64,000 bases of DNA. Origin: JAZNGX01 sp045576675. GTDB taxonomy: Bacteria > Bacillota > Clostridia > Monoglobales > Firm-18. The stretch lies in NCBI GenBank assembly GCA_045576675.1, contig JAZNGX010000002.1, positions 5,944 through 69,943 on the forward strand, written 5' to 3'. Shown here piece by piece: positions 18,433-28,800 of this stretch. The position numbers and the translations under genes were made by a program. The notes under the pieces are model-generated. The model searched no databases. It was not told the DNA's origin and saw only the letters and a program-made list of their open reading frames with translations. Position 1 is the first letter of the stretch. Every line of letters starts with the position of its first letter.

Positions 18433-19485
18433 ATGGATGAAGAAAGAAAAAAAGCGTTAGACCTTGCTATGGGTCAGATAGTTAAAAAATATGGTAAAGG
18501 CTCTATTATGCGTCTTGGTGAATACACAGATATGAATGTTGAGGCTGTTTCAACAGGCTCACTGTCACTTGATATTGCTTTGGGAATCGGCGGTATCCCG
18601 AAGGGCAGAATTGTCGAAATTTATGGTCCTGAATCATCAGGTAAAACAACTCTTGCACTTCATATAGCTGCTGAAATTCAAAAAAATGGCGGTACTGTTG
18701 CGTATATTGATGCTGAGCATGCATTAGACCCGAAATATGCACGTAACCTTGGCGTTAACACCGATGAGCTGATAGTTTCACAGCCTGATAACGGTGAACA
18801 GGCACTTGAAATTGCAGAATGTCTTGTAAGAAGCGGTGCCGTAGAATTGCTGGTTGTTGACTCTGTTGCTGCACTTGTTCCCAAGCAGGAAATTGAAGAC
18901 AGTATGGGTGATGCACACGTTGGCTTGCAGGCTCGTCTTATGTCACAGGCTTTGCGTAAGCTAAGCGGTCTTATCAACAAGCAGAAAACTATAGTTGTAT
19001 TTATTAATCAGCTGCGTGCTACTATTTCAACAGGTGGTTACGGCGGTCCTACAGAAACAACAACAGGTGGTCGTGCACTTAAGTTTTACGCATCTGTACG
19101 AATTGATGTAAGAAGAATTGCAACAATTAAAGATAAAGGTGAACCCGTGGCAAACAGAACACGTGCCAAAATTGTTAAAAACAAGGTTGCACCCCCGTTT
19201 AAAACAGCGGAATTTGATATTATGTATGGCACAGGTATTTCACAGGAGGGCGACTTGATTGACCTTGGCATAAACTTTAAGCTTGTTAAGAAAAGTGGTT
19301 CGTGGTTTAACTATGGTGATATCAAGCTTGGTCAGGGACGTGAAACAGCTAAGGTATATTTGAAAGATAATCCCGAAGATGCTGCAAGATTAAGACAGGA
19401 AATTCTTGATAAAATTGCAAGCGAGGGAGCACCAGATGCTATAACTGGCGAGTTTGATGATGGTGAGATAAGTGTTGACGAATGA
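18433..19485 (+). CDS. recA: recombinase RecA
   Basis: A 350-residue RecA, the ATP-dependent strand-exchange protein and SOS co-protease. [13 protein letters not shown] (near 67) is Walker [13 protein letters not shown] (near 140) is Walker B, and [20 protein letters not shown] covers loop 2. The C-terminus is acidic. GGAGG precedes the ATG. I see no own promoter or LexA-like box in the 14-base gap after cinA, so it depends on upstream transcription. recX overlaps its end. Confidence 0.98.
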   Translation: MDEERKKALDLAMGQIVKKYGKGSIMRLGEYTDMNVEAVSTGSLSLDIALGIGGIPKGRIVEIYGPESSGKTTLALHIAAEIQKNGGTVAYIDAEHALDPKYARNLGVNTDELIVSQPDNGEQALEIAECLVRSGAVELLVVDSVAALVPKQEIEDSMGDAHVGLQARLMSQALRKLSGLINKQKTIVVFINQLRATISTGGYGGPTETTTGGRALKFYASVRIDVRRIATIKDKGEPVANRTRAKIVKNKVAPPFKTAEFDIMYGTGISQEGDLIDLGINFKLVKKSGSWFNYGDIKLGQGRETAKVYLKDNPEDAARLRQEILDKIASEGAPDAITGEFDDGEISVDE

Positions 19486-19954
19486 TGATATTTTATACGA
19501 GGCAAAGGTTTATGCAGTAAAGCTTATGGGCAAGTTCAGCTATACCTATCGTGGTATGGTAAATAAGCTTGTGCAAAAAGGCTATAGTAAGGATATTGCA
19601 TTGCAGGTTGCTGACCATTACAAGGAACTTGGATACCTTGAGGACAGTATTTATGCACAGAAATTTATTAAAGATGCTGTGGAATTTAAATATCACGGAC
19701 CTGCCCGTATAAGATATGATTTAAAACAAAAAGGCGTTGACGAGGAAGTAATAGACGAAGCGTTTAACGAGCTTGATATTGATTTTTTTGAGGTACTTAA
19801 AAATCTTGTGTCCGTAAAAGCAGCAGGCGAGGATTTAACAGACCGCAAAAGACGCGACAAGCTTATTGGGTATCTTAGCAGAAAAGGCTTTGGATATTAT
19901 GATATAAATGAAGTTTTGGCCGAATATAGTGAACAAGAGGATATGGAAATATGA
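19472..19954 (+). CDS. recX: RecA regulator RecX
   Basis: A 160-residue RecX with the usual three-helix repeats ([45 protein letters not shown], and [16 protein letters not shown]). It modulates RecA filaments. It overlaps the recA end by 14 bases. GTG 19472 or TTG 19475 serves as start behind GGTGAG. Its stop overlaps rimO (ATGA). Confidence 0.9.
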   Translation: MLTNDDILYEAKVYAVKLMGKFSYTYRGMVNKLVQKGYSKDIALQVADHYKELGYLEDSIYAQKFIKDAVEFKYHGPARIRYDLKQKGVDEEVIDEAFNELDIDFFEVLKNLVSVKAAGEDLTDRKRRDKLIGYLSRKGFGYYDINEVLAEYSEQEDMEI

Positions 19955-21264
19955 AAATTGCATTTGAATCATTAGGTTGTGCAAAAAACCTAGTTGATAT
20001 GGAAAATATGCTTAGTATGCTGATAGAACGTGGTCACGAGCTTGTTGATGACGAATCATTGGCAGACGTTATTATAGTAAACACCTGTTGCTTTATCAAT
20101 GATGCAAAAATAGAGTCAATTGATACTATAATTGACCTTGCTCAGTGGAAGGATGATGGTGAGTGCAAGCGTCTTGTAGTAACAGGGTGTATGGCACAGC
20201 GTTATAAGGAACAGGTTTTGCAGGAAATGCCTGAGGTTGACGCGGTTTTGGGCGTTGGCGAATATGACAGGCTGATTGAGGTTGTTGAGGGTACTGAAAC
20301 AGTGTGCCTTTGTGACAGACAGTACAGCTATCTTGAAAAGAAGCGTTATATGCAAACACCGTCATACACAGCTTATTTAAAAATAGCGGATGGTTGTGAT
20401 AATCATTGTACATATTGCGTAATTCCGTCAATACGTGGCGGTTTTAACAGCAGACCAATGGAAAATATTATAGCTGAAGCAAAAGAGCTTGTTAAAAATG
20501 GTGCAAAGGAATTAATTCTTATTGCACAGGATACAACAAGCTATGGTATAGATTTATACGGTGAAACAAGGATTGCACAGCTTATATCTGAGCTTGACAA
20601 AATTGATGGACTTGTCTGGATACGTTTGCATTATTGTTATCCTGAAAAAATTACTGATGAGCTTATTGATGTAATGGCAAAAAGCGAAAAGGTTTGCAAA
20701 TATATTGATATGCCCATACAGCATTGCAATGATGAAATATTAAAAAGAATGGGCAGAAAAAGCCGCAAACAGGGCATAGTTGATGTTATAAATAAATTAC
20801 GTGAAAAAATCCCTGGTATTACAATAAGAACATCTCTTATAGCAGGATTTCCGGGAGAAACGGAAGAGCAGATTAAAGAGCTTGCTGAATTTGTAACAGA
20901 ACAACGTTTTGAGCGCCTTGGTGTGTTTGCATACTCACAGGAGGAGGATACACCTGCGGCTATAATGGATAATCAGATTGATGAAGAAGAAAAGCTTAAC
21001 AGACAGGAGCATATTATGCTTGCACAGGATGAGGTTAATCAGGAAATTTCTGAAAGCAAGGTTGGCACTGTTGTTAAAGTCCTTGTTGAAGGCTATGACA
21101 AGCTTGTAGAGCAGTATTATGGAAGAAGTGAAGCTGATTCTGTTGATATTGACGGAAAGATTTTCTTTAAATCCGCAAAAAAACTAAAGGAAGGCGAGTT
21201 TACCGACGTGGTTATTAATGAGTATTATGACTGCGATTTGTTTGGTGAACGGACAGGTGACTGA
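19951..21264 (+). CDS. rimO: ribosomal protein S12 methylthiotransferase RimO
   Basis: A 437-residue methylthiotransferase with two iron-sulfur clusters. The UPF0004 domain supplies Cys 10, 46 and 80; the radical SAM domain supplies Cys 149, 153 and 156 in DGCDNHCTYCVIPSIRGG. A TRAM domain ends the protein. The ESLGCAKNLVDMENM start and SIRGGFNSRP distinguish RimO from the tRNA enzyme MiaB. It acts on an aspartate of S12. Confidence 0.96.
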   Translation: MKIAFESLGCAKNLVDMENMLSMLIERGHELVDDESLADVIIVNTCCFINDAKIESIDTIIDLAQWKDDGECKRLVVTGCMAQRYKEQVLQEMPEVDAVLGVGEYDRLIEVVEGTETVCLCDRQYSYLEKKRYMQTPSYTAYLKIADGCDNHCTYCVIPSIRGGFNSRPMENIIAEAKELVKNGAKELILIAQDTTSYGIDLYGETRIAQLISELDKIDGLVWIRLHYCYPEKITDELIDVMAKSEKVCKYIDMPIQHCNDEILKRMGRKSRKQGIVDVINKLREKIPGITIRTSLIAGFPGETEEQIKELAEFVTEQRFERLGVFAYSQEEDTPAAIMDNQIDEEEKLNRQEHIMLAQDEVNQEISESKVGTVVKVLVEGYDKLVEQYYGRSEADSVDIDGKIFFKSAKKLKEGEFTDVVINEYYDCDLFGERTGD

Positions 21265-21266
21265 AA

Positions 21267-21806
21267 ATGAATTTACCAAATAAATTAACTGCTTTAAGAA
21301 TTGCGTTGATACCTGTGTTTATTGCACTTTTTATGTATGCAGGCTCAACGGCAGGCAAATGGCTTTGCGTTATAATTTTTGCTTTTGCCTCAATTACTGA
21401 TTTTGTTGACGGTCATATAGCAAGAAAGTACAATCTTGTATCAAATTTTGGCAAATTTGCAGACCCGCTTGCAGACAAAATGCTAGTTACGGCGGCTCTT
21501 ATTTGTTTGTGTTCTGAAGGCACATTAAATCCGTGGTATGCGATTATCATAACCTTCAGAGAATTTATGGTAACCGGTATAAGAATACTTGCTATACAAG
21601 ATGGTGTTGTCATTGCTGCAGGAAAGTCAGGCAAGCTTAAAACTGTTATTCAGCTTTTCGCAGTAATTGCGATGCTTGTTGACAGAATATGGCTATTACC
21701 TTTACACATATCTTTTGTTTTAATGACATTGGCAGTGATTCTTACAGTTTATTCAGGTGCTGAATACCTGATTAAAAACATACACTTATTTAAAGACGTG
21801 AAGTAA
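21267..21806 (+). CDS. pgsA: CDP-diacylglycerol-glycerol-3-phosphate 3-phosphatidyltransferase
   Basis: A 179-residue membrane enzyme making phosphatidylglycerol phosphate. The CDP-alcohol phosphotransferase signature D-x2-D-G-x2-A-R-x8-G-x3-D-x3-D is intact (Asp 45, Asp 48, Gly 49, Ala 52, Arg 53, Gly 62, Asp 66, Asp 70). It starts 2 bases after rimO and is followed by plsX. Confidence 0.96.
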   Translation: MNLPNKLTALRIALIPVFIALFMYAGSTAGKWLCVIIFAFASITDFVDGHIARKYNLVSNFGKFADPLADKMLVTAALICLCSEGTLNPWYAIIITFREFMVTGIRILAIQDGVVIAAGKSGKLKTVIQLFAVIAMLVDRIWLLPLHISFVLMTLAVILTVYSGAEYLIKNIHLFKDVK

Positions 21807-21815
21807 GGTGAAATT

Positions 21816-22793
21816 ATGAAGATAATAGTAGATGCAATGGGCGGAGATAACGCACCGAAGGCAGTTGTTGACGGAGCGGTTATGGCTGCAGAAAAGCTTG
21901 GTGTTGAAATTATACTTGTTGGCGACACAACAAAGTTTAATGCTCCTGATAATGAAAAAATAACAGTGGTGCATGCACCTGATGTTATTGATTGCGATGA
22001 TGACCCCGCACGTTCAATACGTACTAAAAAAGAGTCATCAATTGTAGTCGGTCTTAATATGCTTGCACAGAAGCAAGCGGATGCTTTTGTTTCTGCAGGA
22101 AGCACAGGTGCCGTTATAAGCGGAGCAACATTGATTGTTAAGCGTATAAGAGGGATAAGACGAGCAGCAATTGGTACAGTTTTACCTACAGCCACAGGCT
22201 GTACATTGCTTATGGATACAGGTGCGAATGCTGATTGTACAGAGGAGTTTTTGCAGCAGTTTGCTGTTATGGGCAATGCATATGCCAAAGCTGTTCTTGG
22301 TATTGAAAATCCAAGAATAGGGCTTTTAAACAATGGTGCAGAAGAAACAAAGGGCAGTGAGGTTGTAAAGAATACATATCAGCTTTTAAAGAAAATGCCG
22401 ATTAATTTTATAGGTAACGTTGAAGCCCGTGATGTGCTTAACGGAGTAACTGACGTGCTTGTTGCCGACGGTTTTGCAGGTAATGTGTTTTTAAAGGCTG
22501 TTGAGGGTACTGCAAAGTATTTTTCAGGAATGCTTAAAAGTATGCTGACTAAAAATATAATTACAAAAATATGTGCTTTGTTGCTATCGGGCGGAATAAA
22601 AACTATGAAGGATTCGTTTAATGCGGATAAACACGGCGGAGCACCGATTCTTGGTGTGGATGGTGTTGTTATTAAAGCACACGGCAGTTCAAATGCAGAA
22701 GCATTTTACAATGCTATAAGGCAGGCATCGGAATTTGCAGAAAAGGATGTTGTCAGCATAATTAAAAACAATCTTGGAGAGGAAGATAAATAA
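21816..22793 (+). CDS. plsX: phosphate acyltransferase PlsX
   Basis: A 325-residue soluble enzyme converting acyl-ACP to acyl phosphate, the donor used by PlsY. AMGGDNAPKAVVDGAV at the start, FVSAGSTGAVISGATL near 90 and the GCTLLMDTGAN region are typical. No fapR or fab gene sits beside it as in Bacillus; a foldase gene follows with a one-base overlap. Confidence 0.95.
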   Translation: MKIIVDAMGGDNAPKAVVDGAVMAAEKLGVEIILVGDTTKFNAPDNEKITVVHAPDVIDCDDDPARSIRTKKESSIVVGLNMLAQKQADAFVSAGSTGAVISGATLIVKRIRGIRRAAIGTVLPTATGCTLLMDTGANADCTEEFLQQFAVMGNAYAKAVLGIENPRIGLLNNGAEETKGSEVVKNTYQLLKKMPINFIGNVEARDVLNGVTDVLVADGFAGNVFLKAVEGTAKYFSGMLKSMLTKNIITKICALLLSGGIKTMKDSFNADKHGGAPILGVDGVVIKAHGSSNAEAFYNAIRQASEFAEKDVVSIIKNNLGEEDK

Positions 22794-24022
22794 TGAAAAA
22801 AGTATTATTAATCACAGCAGTTGTATGTATGGTGCTTGCTATATGCACTGTTGCATCTGCAAAGTCAATGGAGTTTGTTATTGACAACGCTACAATGTAT
22901 ACAAATGAAGATGGAATGTTAACTGCTGTTACACTTGAAACAGCCCCGTTTGAAACAGACGGCAGAACAATGGTTCCTGTAAGAGTAATCGGTGAAAGCT
23001 TTGGCGCTGATGTTACCTGGGACGAAGCAACATCAACTGTTGGCGTTAAAGCAGGTGAAACAGAAATATCACTTGCTGTTAACAGCGACAAAGCATATGT
23101 TAACGGCGAGGAATACACATTAGATGTTCCTGCAACAGAAATAAACGGCAGAACAATGGTTCCTGTAAGATTTATTTCAGAAGCTTTAAAGTATGATGTT
23201 ACATATACAGATGAATTAAGAACTGTATATATTACTGATGAAGAGGCTGTACTTACAGTTGGTGATATATCATATAATAGTGATGATGTGAATACATTCC
23301 TGGCTGCTTTTGCTTATGGTGGTACAGCTGACATTGCAGTTGAAAATCTTTCACAGTTTGCAGTTTTTTCGAATGAAGCAAAAAATCTGTCAGTTGATAC
23401 AAGTATGCAGTATCAGGCATGGATGGAAGAGTTAAAAGCAGGTAAAGACAATATGAGAGGTATGATTTTCCTTACCCCTTATGCAAAGATTTTAAAGCTG
23501 TACAGTGATGCTGTTATATACACAACAAGCCTTTATGGTGAAGTGACAGATGAAAAAATTGAAAAAGCTTATCACAGCGATTATATAAGCGTAAAGCACA
23601 TTTTGCTTTTGACACAGGATGCACAAACAGGCGAGCCTGTTTCAGATAAAGAAAAAAAGCAAATCAGAAAGAAGATGACAGATATTTTAAATCAGGCAAA
23701 ATCAGGTGTTGATTTTGATAAGCTTATGAACAAGCATTCAGAAGATACTGGTCTTGCTGCAAATCCTGATGGATATGTATTTACAAAGGGAATGATGGTA
23801 CCTGAATTTGAAGAAGCTGCATATGCATTGAAAACAGGCGAAATAAGCCAGATTATTGAAACTGCATATGGCTATCACATTATTAAAAAGCAGGTATTGC
23901 CTGAGCTTAATGATGAAATAAAAGCTTCAATAAGCAATGTTGTATTTAATAACGCTATTACTGAAAAGTATAACGAATTAAAGGAAAACTATGAAATTAA
24001 TGTAAATATATTGACAGAATAG
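22793..24022 (+). CDS. secreted PrsA-like parvulin foldase with copper-amine-oxidase N-terminal-like repeats
   Basis: A 409-residue exported protein. Residues 1-23 form a signal peptide ending ASAKS without a lipobox. Two copper-amine-oxidase N-terminal-like repeats follow, marked by GRTMVPVRVIGESFGADVTW (near 62) and GRTMVPVRFISEALKYDV (near 118). The C-terminal half is a PpiC/parvulin prolyl isomerase (VKHILLLTQ near 265, FDKLMNKHSEDTG, YGYHIIKKQ). It probably helps fold secreted proteins at the membrane-wall interface. Fusing these domains is unusual, and so is the position between plsX and acpP. Confidence 0.87.
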   Translation: MKKVLLITAVVCMVLAICTVASAKSMEFVIDNATMYTNEDGMLTAVTLETAPFETDGRTMVPVRVIGESFGADVTWDEATSTVGVKAGETEISLAVNSDKAYVNGEEYTLDVPATEINGRTMVPVRFISEALKYDVTYTDELRTVYITDEEAVLTVGDISYNSDDVNTFLAAFAYGGTADIAVENLSQFAVFSNEAKNLSVDTSMQYQAWMEELKAGKDNMRGMIFLTPYAKILKLYSDAVIYTTSLYGEVTDEKIEKAYHSDYISVKHILLLTQDAQTGEPVSDKEKKQIRKKMTDILNQAKSGVDFDKLMNKHSEDTGLAANPDGYVFTKGMMVPEFEEAAYALKTGEISQIIETAYGYHIIKKQVLPELNDEIKASISNVVFNNAITEKYNELKENYEINVNILTE

Positions 24023-24042
24023 TATAAATTTTCAATAAATGC

Positions 24043-24070
24043 TTGACTAATGTGAATTTGTAGCTATAAT
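24043..24070 (+). promoter_or_regulatory. promoter of acpP
   Basis: TTGACT (24043-24048) and TATAAT (24065-24070) are 16 bases apart. The start point would be near 24077, leaving about 27 bases of leader containing AGGAGG. It probably drives acpP-rnc and genes beyond. Confidence 0.8.
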
Positions 24071-24103
24071 ATATAGTTAGTTTATAAATTAGGAGGAAAA
24101 CGT

Positions 24104-24337
24104 ATGGAGTACGAAGTTTTAGTAAAAGCCCTTGTAGACCAGTTTGGAGTAAATGAAGCAGATATCACACCTGATACTTCTCTTACAGAGGATTTGGGTG
24201 CGGATTCATTGGATTTGGTTGAATTGGTAATGGCTATGGAACAGGAGTTTGATATTGAAATCCCCGACGAGGATGTTGAAGATATTAAAACTGTTGGTGA
24301 TGCAGTTAATTACGTAAAAGAAAAGGTTCAGCAGTAA
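24104..24337 (+). CDS. acpP: acyl carrier protein
   Basis: A 77-residue acidic acyl carrier protein. The phosphopantetheine serine is Ser 35 in [16 protein letters not shown]. It carries acyl chains in fatty acid synthesis and supplies PlsX. It has its own promoter, AGGAGG before the ATG, and sits directly before rnc as in many bacteria. Confidence 0.97.
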   Translation: MEYEVLVKALVDQFGVNEADITPDTSLTEDLGADSLDLVELVMAMEQEFDIEIPDEDVEDIKTVGDAVNYVKEKVQQ

Positions 24338-24348
24338 GTTCTTTTGAT

Positions 24349-25020
24349 ATGAAGAAATTAATTGAAAAAATAGGCTACAATTTTAAAAATGAAAATTTAC
24401 TTAAAACAGCTTTAACGCACAGCTCTTATGCAAATGAGCATAAGGTTGAAAGCTATGAAAGACTTGAGTTTTTCGGTGACAGTATTTTGTCTTATATTAT
24501 AAGCGAATATATTTATAAGCATTTTACAGAGCTGCCTGAGGGTGGACTTTCTAAGCTCAGGTCTGCAATTGTTTGCGAGCGGTCTTTAGAACAGATTGCA
24601 ATCGAGCTTGATACTGGCAGTTATTTGCTTTTGAGTAAAGGAGAAGATATGACGGGCGGCAGAACACGTCCGTCTATTTTGGCTGATGTTTTTGAGTCTA
24701 TACTTGCAGCGATTTATCTTGATGGCGGGCTAAAACCTGCAACCGATTTTGTGTTGCGTGAGCTTGCTGATGATATAGAAAATGCCAGAAAAGGAAAGGG
24801 CGTTTTTAAGGATTATAAAACGCAGCTTCAGGAGCTTGTTCAGCAAAAGGATATGCGTGCATCTTATGCTCAGCTTGGCGAAAGCGGTCCTGAACACAAC
24901 AAGATATTTAAAGTATCAGTAAGTGTAAATGATAAGCTTATTGCATATGGAACAGGTAGAAACAAAAAAGAAGCTGAACAGAATGCAGCTATGAATGGCT
25001 TAAGAAAGCTTCGGAGTTAA
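24349..25020 (+). CDS. rnc: ribonuclease III
   Basis: A 223-residue double-strand-specific RNase. The signature ERLEFFGDSILSYIISEYIY (near 38) includes the catalytic acidic residues, a second acidic region is ADVFESILAAIYLDGG (near 108), and the C-terminal 70 residues form the dsRNA-binding domain. The ribosome binding site is weak and the gene lies 11 bases after acpP, suggesting coupling. Confidence 0.96.
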   Translation: MKKLIEKIGYNFKNENLLKTALTHSSYANEHKVESYERLEFFGDSILSYIISEYIYKHFTELPEGGLSKLRSAIVCERSLEQIAIELDTGSYLLLSKGEDMTGGRTRPSILADVFESILAAIYLDGGLKPATDFVLRELADDIENARKGKGVFKDYKTQLQELVQQKDMRASYAQLGESGPEHNKIFKVSVSVNDKLIAYGTGRNKKEAEQNAAMNGLRKLRS

Positions 25021-25024
25021 TTAT

Positions 25025-25822
25025 ATGGGTAAGTTCAAAATAATTCCAATCTTTGTACCCCATAAGGGGTGTCCGCATCAATGTTCATTTTGTAATCAAA
25101 AGCATATAACAGGTCAGCACGAGGAGGTTACTCCCAAAAGTGCTGAGGAAACTGTTAAATTATATTTATCTACTATTGACAGCAGTAAAAATCACGTTGA
25201 AATAGCTTTTTATGGTGGCAGCTTTACCGCAGTGGAAGCAGACCTGCAGTGCGGTCTTTTAAGTGTTGCAAAAAAATATAAGGATATGGGGCTTGTTCAC
25301 GGAATAAGACTGTCCACACGACCTGACTGTATTGATAACGAGGTTCTGGAACGCCTTATGTATTATGGTGTTACTGATATTGAGCTTGGTGTGCAGTCTA
25401 TGAGTGAAAGGGTTTTAAAGGCAAATAACAGAGGACATTCGGCTCAGGATGTGGTTGATGCTGTTATGCTTATAAGAAATTATCCATTTAAGCTTGGTTT
25501 GCAGATGATGGTTGGTCTTATTGATGACAGCAAGGAGGATTGCATTTCGACCGCAAATAAAATTGCTGATTTAAAGCCTGATTTTGTGCGCATATATCCA
25601 ACACTTGTGTTTGATAACACACCAATGGCAGATAAATTCAAAGCCGGTGAATTTACCCCGCTTACAGTAGAGCAGGCAGTAGAAATCTGCCGACCTGTTG
25701 TGAAAATTTTTGATGACAATAACATAAAAATTATACGTCTTGGCTTGCTTGTATCGCAGGATGAGGCACGAAATAATCTGCTCGGTGGTCCTTATCATCC
25801 GAGCTTTAGAAATTTAATTTAG
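25025..25822 (+). CDS. radical SAM protein of the Elp3-like family, apparently C-terminally shortened
   Basis: A 265-residue radical SAM protein with the cluster Cys 16, 20 and 23 in KGCPHQCSFC, then AFYGGSFTAV and the STRPDCID and ELGVQSM segments of Elp3/oxygen-independent-coproporphyrinogen-oxidase-like enzymes. A gene of this family commonly lies between rnc and smc in Clostridia. The protein stops inside the usual C-terminal domain, just after LLGGPYHPSF, where I recall homologues continuing for several dozen residues. The stop is followed at once by the smc ribosome binding site. Function is unknown. Confidence 0.8.
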   Translation: MGKFKIIPIFVPHKGCPHQCSFCNQKHITGQHEEVTPKSAEETVKLYLSTIDSSKNHVEIAFYGGSFTAVEADLQCGLLSVAKKYKDMGLVHGIRLSTRPDCIDNEVLERLMYYGVTDIELGVQSMSERVLKANNRGHSAQDVVDAVMLIRNYPFKLGLQMMVGLIDDSKEDCISTANKIADLKPDFVRIYPTLVFDNTPMADKFKAGEFTPLTVEQAVEICRPVVKIFDDNNIKIIRLGLLVSQDEARNNLLGGPYHPSFRNLI

Positions 25823-25836
25823 GAGGTGACAGCCTA

Positions 25837-28800
25837 ATGCGTTTAAAATCTATAGAAATGACAGGTTTTAAGTCTTTTGCCGACAGAACTTTTGTTGAAT
25901 TCGGTAACGGAATTACAGCTATTGTCGGCCCTAACGGAAGCGGTAAAAGTAATATTTCTGATGCTGTTCGTTGGGTTATGGGTGAACAGAGTGCAAAATC
26001 ACTGCGAAGCGGTAATATGCAGGACGTTATTTTTTCAGGTACACAAAAGCGTAAGCCTTTGGGCTTTGCGGAGGTTACACTGATTGTTGACAATTCCGAC
26101 AGAGCATTAAAAATAGATTTTGATGAGGTTGCTGTTACACGCCGCGTTTTCCGTTCTGGTGAAAGCGAGTATTTTATAAACAAAACAGCAGTAAGAATGA
26201 AGGATGTTCACGAGCTTTTTATGGATACCGGTGTTGGACGTGACGGTTATTCAATCATAAGTCAGGGTAAAATTGCTGAAATTTTAAGCAATAAGCCGGA
26301 AGAACGACGTCAGATGTTTGAGGAAGCGTCAGGTATTACAAAGTATCGTTACAGAAAAGAAGAGGCTCAGCGTAAGCTTGGAAGAACAACTGAAAATATT
26401 GTGCGACTGAATGATATTATAACCGAGCTTGAAAATCAGGTTGGCCCTTTAAAGAACCAGTCAGAAAAGGCTAAAAAGTATCTTACACTACGTGACGAAT
26501 TGCGTGTTCTGGATGTTAATGTTTCGTTGTACAATATTGAAAAGCATAAAAAAACACTTGCTGAAATCAACGGGATTTATGACAATCTTTTAAGTCAGAT
26601 TGAAGAGGTTAATGTTCAGGCAGAAAAGATTGAAAAGGATACTGCAGAGGTTTTTGAAAATATAGGTATTCAGGATGAGGCTCTTAATCAGAAACGTGAA
26701 GAGCTTGATAAAATTAATGGCGTAAGAGCAGAATATCAAAGTGATATTGCGATATTGAATAACAGAATTGAAAATAATATCGACGGTATTAAGCGAATTG
26801 AAAATGAAATAGAAGAGCTTAAGCTAAAAGCAAAGGAGCTTGAGGCAGATATAACAGGCAGAGGCAGCAGTGATGCACTGTATGACAGTTATAACAGTGT
26901 TCAGGCTGAAATTAAAGACGTTGAGCAAGAGCTTGCCGAAAAAGATAATAAGATTGATTTGCAGACTTCACAGCTTGAAAGTGCAAATTCAGAACTTATT
27001 GAAAAAATGAATGAAGCATCTGAATTAAAGTATAGAATCACCGGTAATGCCTCACTTAAGAATTCATTAAGCGAAAGAGCCGTTGCAATTGAGCGTGAGC
27101 TTAATGACAGAATGGCTGATTTTAATAAGCTTAATGACAATCTTAAAAAAGCAGAAGCAAACCTTAACGAAAAACAGGCAGAATATGCAAATCACAATGT
27201 TCGCCTTAATAATGACAGAGCAAAGCTTGACAGTGAAAAGGACGAGCTTGAGCTTTTGCAAAAGCAGCTTATTGCTGACCGTAATACAATTGCTCAGCAG
27301 AAGTCACGTTTAAAGCTGCTTTTGGATTTGGAAAATTCTTTTGATAACTATAGCAGAAGTGTTAAAAGCGTAATGAACGCGTATAACAAAAAGGAGCTTA
27401 AAGGTGCGGTGCTTTATGGAACGGTTGCACAGCTTGTTAATGTGAGCCCCAAATATAGTGTTGCAGTTGAAACAGCACTTGGCGGTGCGGCACAGAATAT
27501 TGTTGCAGCCACCGAGCAGGATGCAAAGGTTGCAATTGCGTATCTTAAAAACACAAAGCAGGGCCGTGCAACATTTTTGCCTGTGTCAGTATGCAAAGGC
27601 GATATTATGGACGACAAGGCGCTTGCAAACGAAACGGGTTATATAGGCATTGGTGCAAGACTTGTTGATTGTGAAGACAAGTACAAAGGTATTGTTAACC
27701 AGTTATTGGGAAGAATAGTAGTAGTTGACAATATTGATAATGCTATAAAAATTGCAAATAAAAATAATCACAGATACAGAATTGTTACTCTTGAGGGCGA
27801 ATTGCTTGCGCCTGGTGGTTCTATGTCGGGTGGTAGCCGTCAGCAAAGCGGAGGAATATTCTCTCGTGCAAATGAGCTTGCAGATTTGCAAAAGATAATA
27901 CCACAGAATGAAAGCAAGCTTTTAGAAGCAGAAAAGAAGTTTAAAGAAAAGAGCGATATAATCGAAGTGCTTTCAAAGGCTGTTGTTAAATCTCAGGAAG
28001 AGCAGAAGGAATTGAGCGAGCATCTGCTGTCACTTCGTATGGAGGTTAAGCATTGTGCCGAGTTTGCTGAGAATGTAAATGCAGCTAAGAACGCCATAGA
28101 AGCAGAGAAAAAACAGCTTGAAATGCAGCTTGCGGATATTGCTGAGCTTGATGAAAACGGTAATGGTCAGATAGCAAAGCTTAATGAAGAAATAGAAAAT
28201 TACAAGGTTGTTGCAAATGCACATAAAGAAAATCTTGCAATTCTTGAAAATGAGCGTGAGAAGATTTCAGCTAATCTTTTAGAGCTGAAAATGAAGCTTG
28301 GAGAAATTAAAAAGGATATTGAACGCTTTAATGAAATCGAACAGCTTTCTAATGCACGCAAAACTGAAAATGAGCTTGCAATTGAGCGTAAGTATGAAAA
28401 TATATCTGAAATTAAAGACAATATCGAAGGCTTAAAGGACGATGTTGAGTTTAAAAACAAGCAGATTGTTGACCTTGACAATGACATTTTAAAGCTGCGT
28501 GAAGATATTGATAATAGTGAAGCTCAACGCCGTAAGCTTCAGGAAAGCATAAAAGAAATGCAGGACGAGCTTAAAAAGGTTCACGAATCACAAATGACGT
28601 TGCAGCAGGAGCAGAGCCGTCTTGATAACAAAAAGGCGAAATCTGAAACAGAGCTTGAAAATATAGTAAACAGATTGTGGGAAGAGTACGAGTTAAGCCT
28701 TATTGCGGCAGAACAGGTAAAAACTGAAATGGAGTCTGTTACCGAGGCAACAAAGCAGATTTCTTCTCTTAAAAATCAGATTAAGGCTCTTGGTAATATT

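Noticed and set aside
24011..24028. TTGACA at 24011 as the acpP -35 box
   Set aside because: The nearest -10-like sequence is only about six bases away; the TTGACT-N16-TATAAT pair downstream is well spaced.
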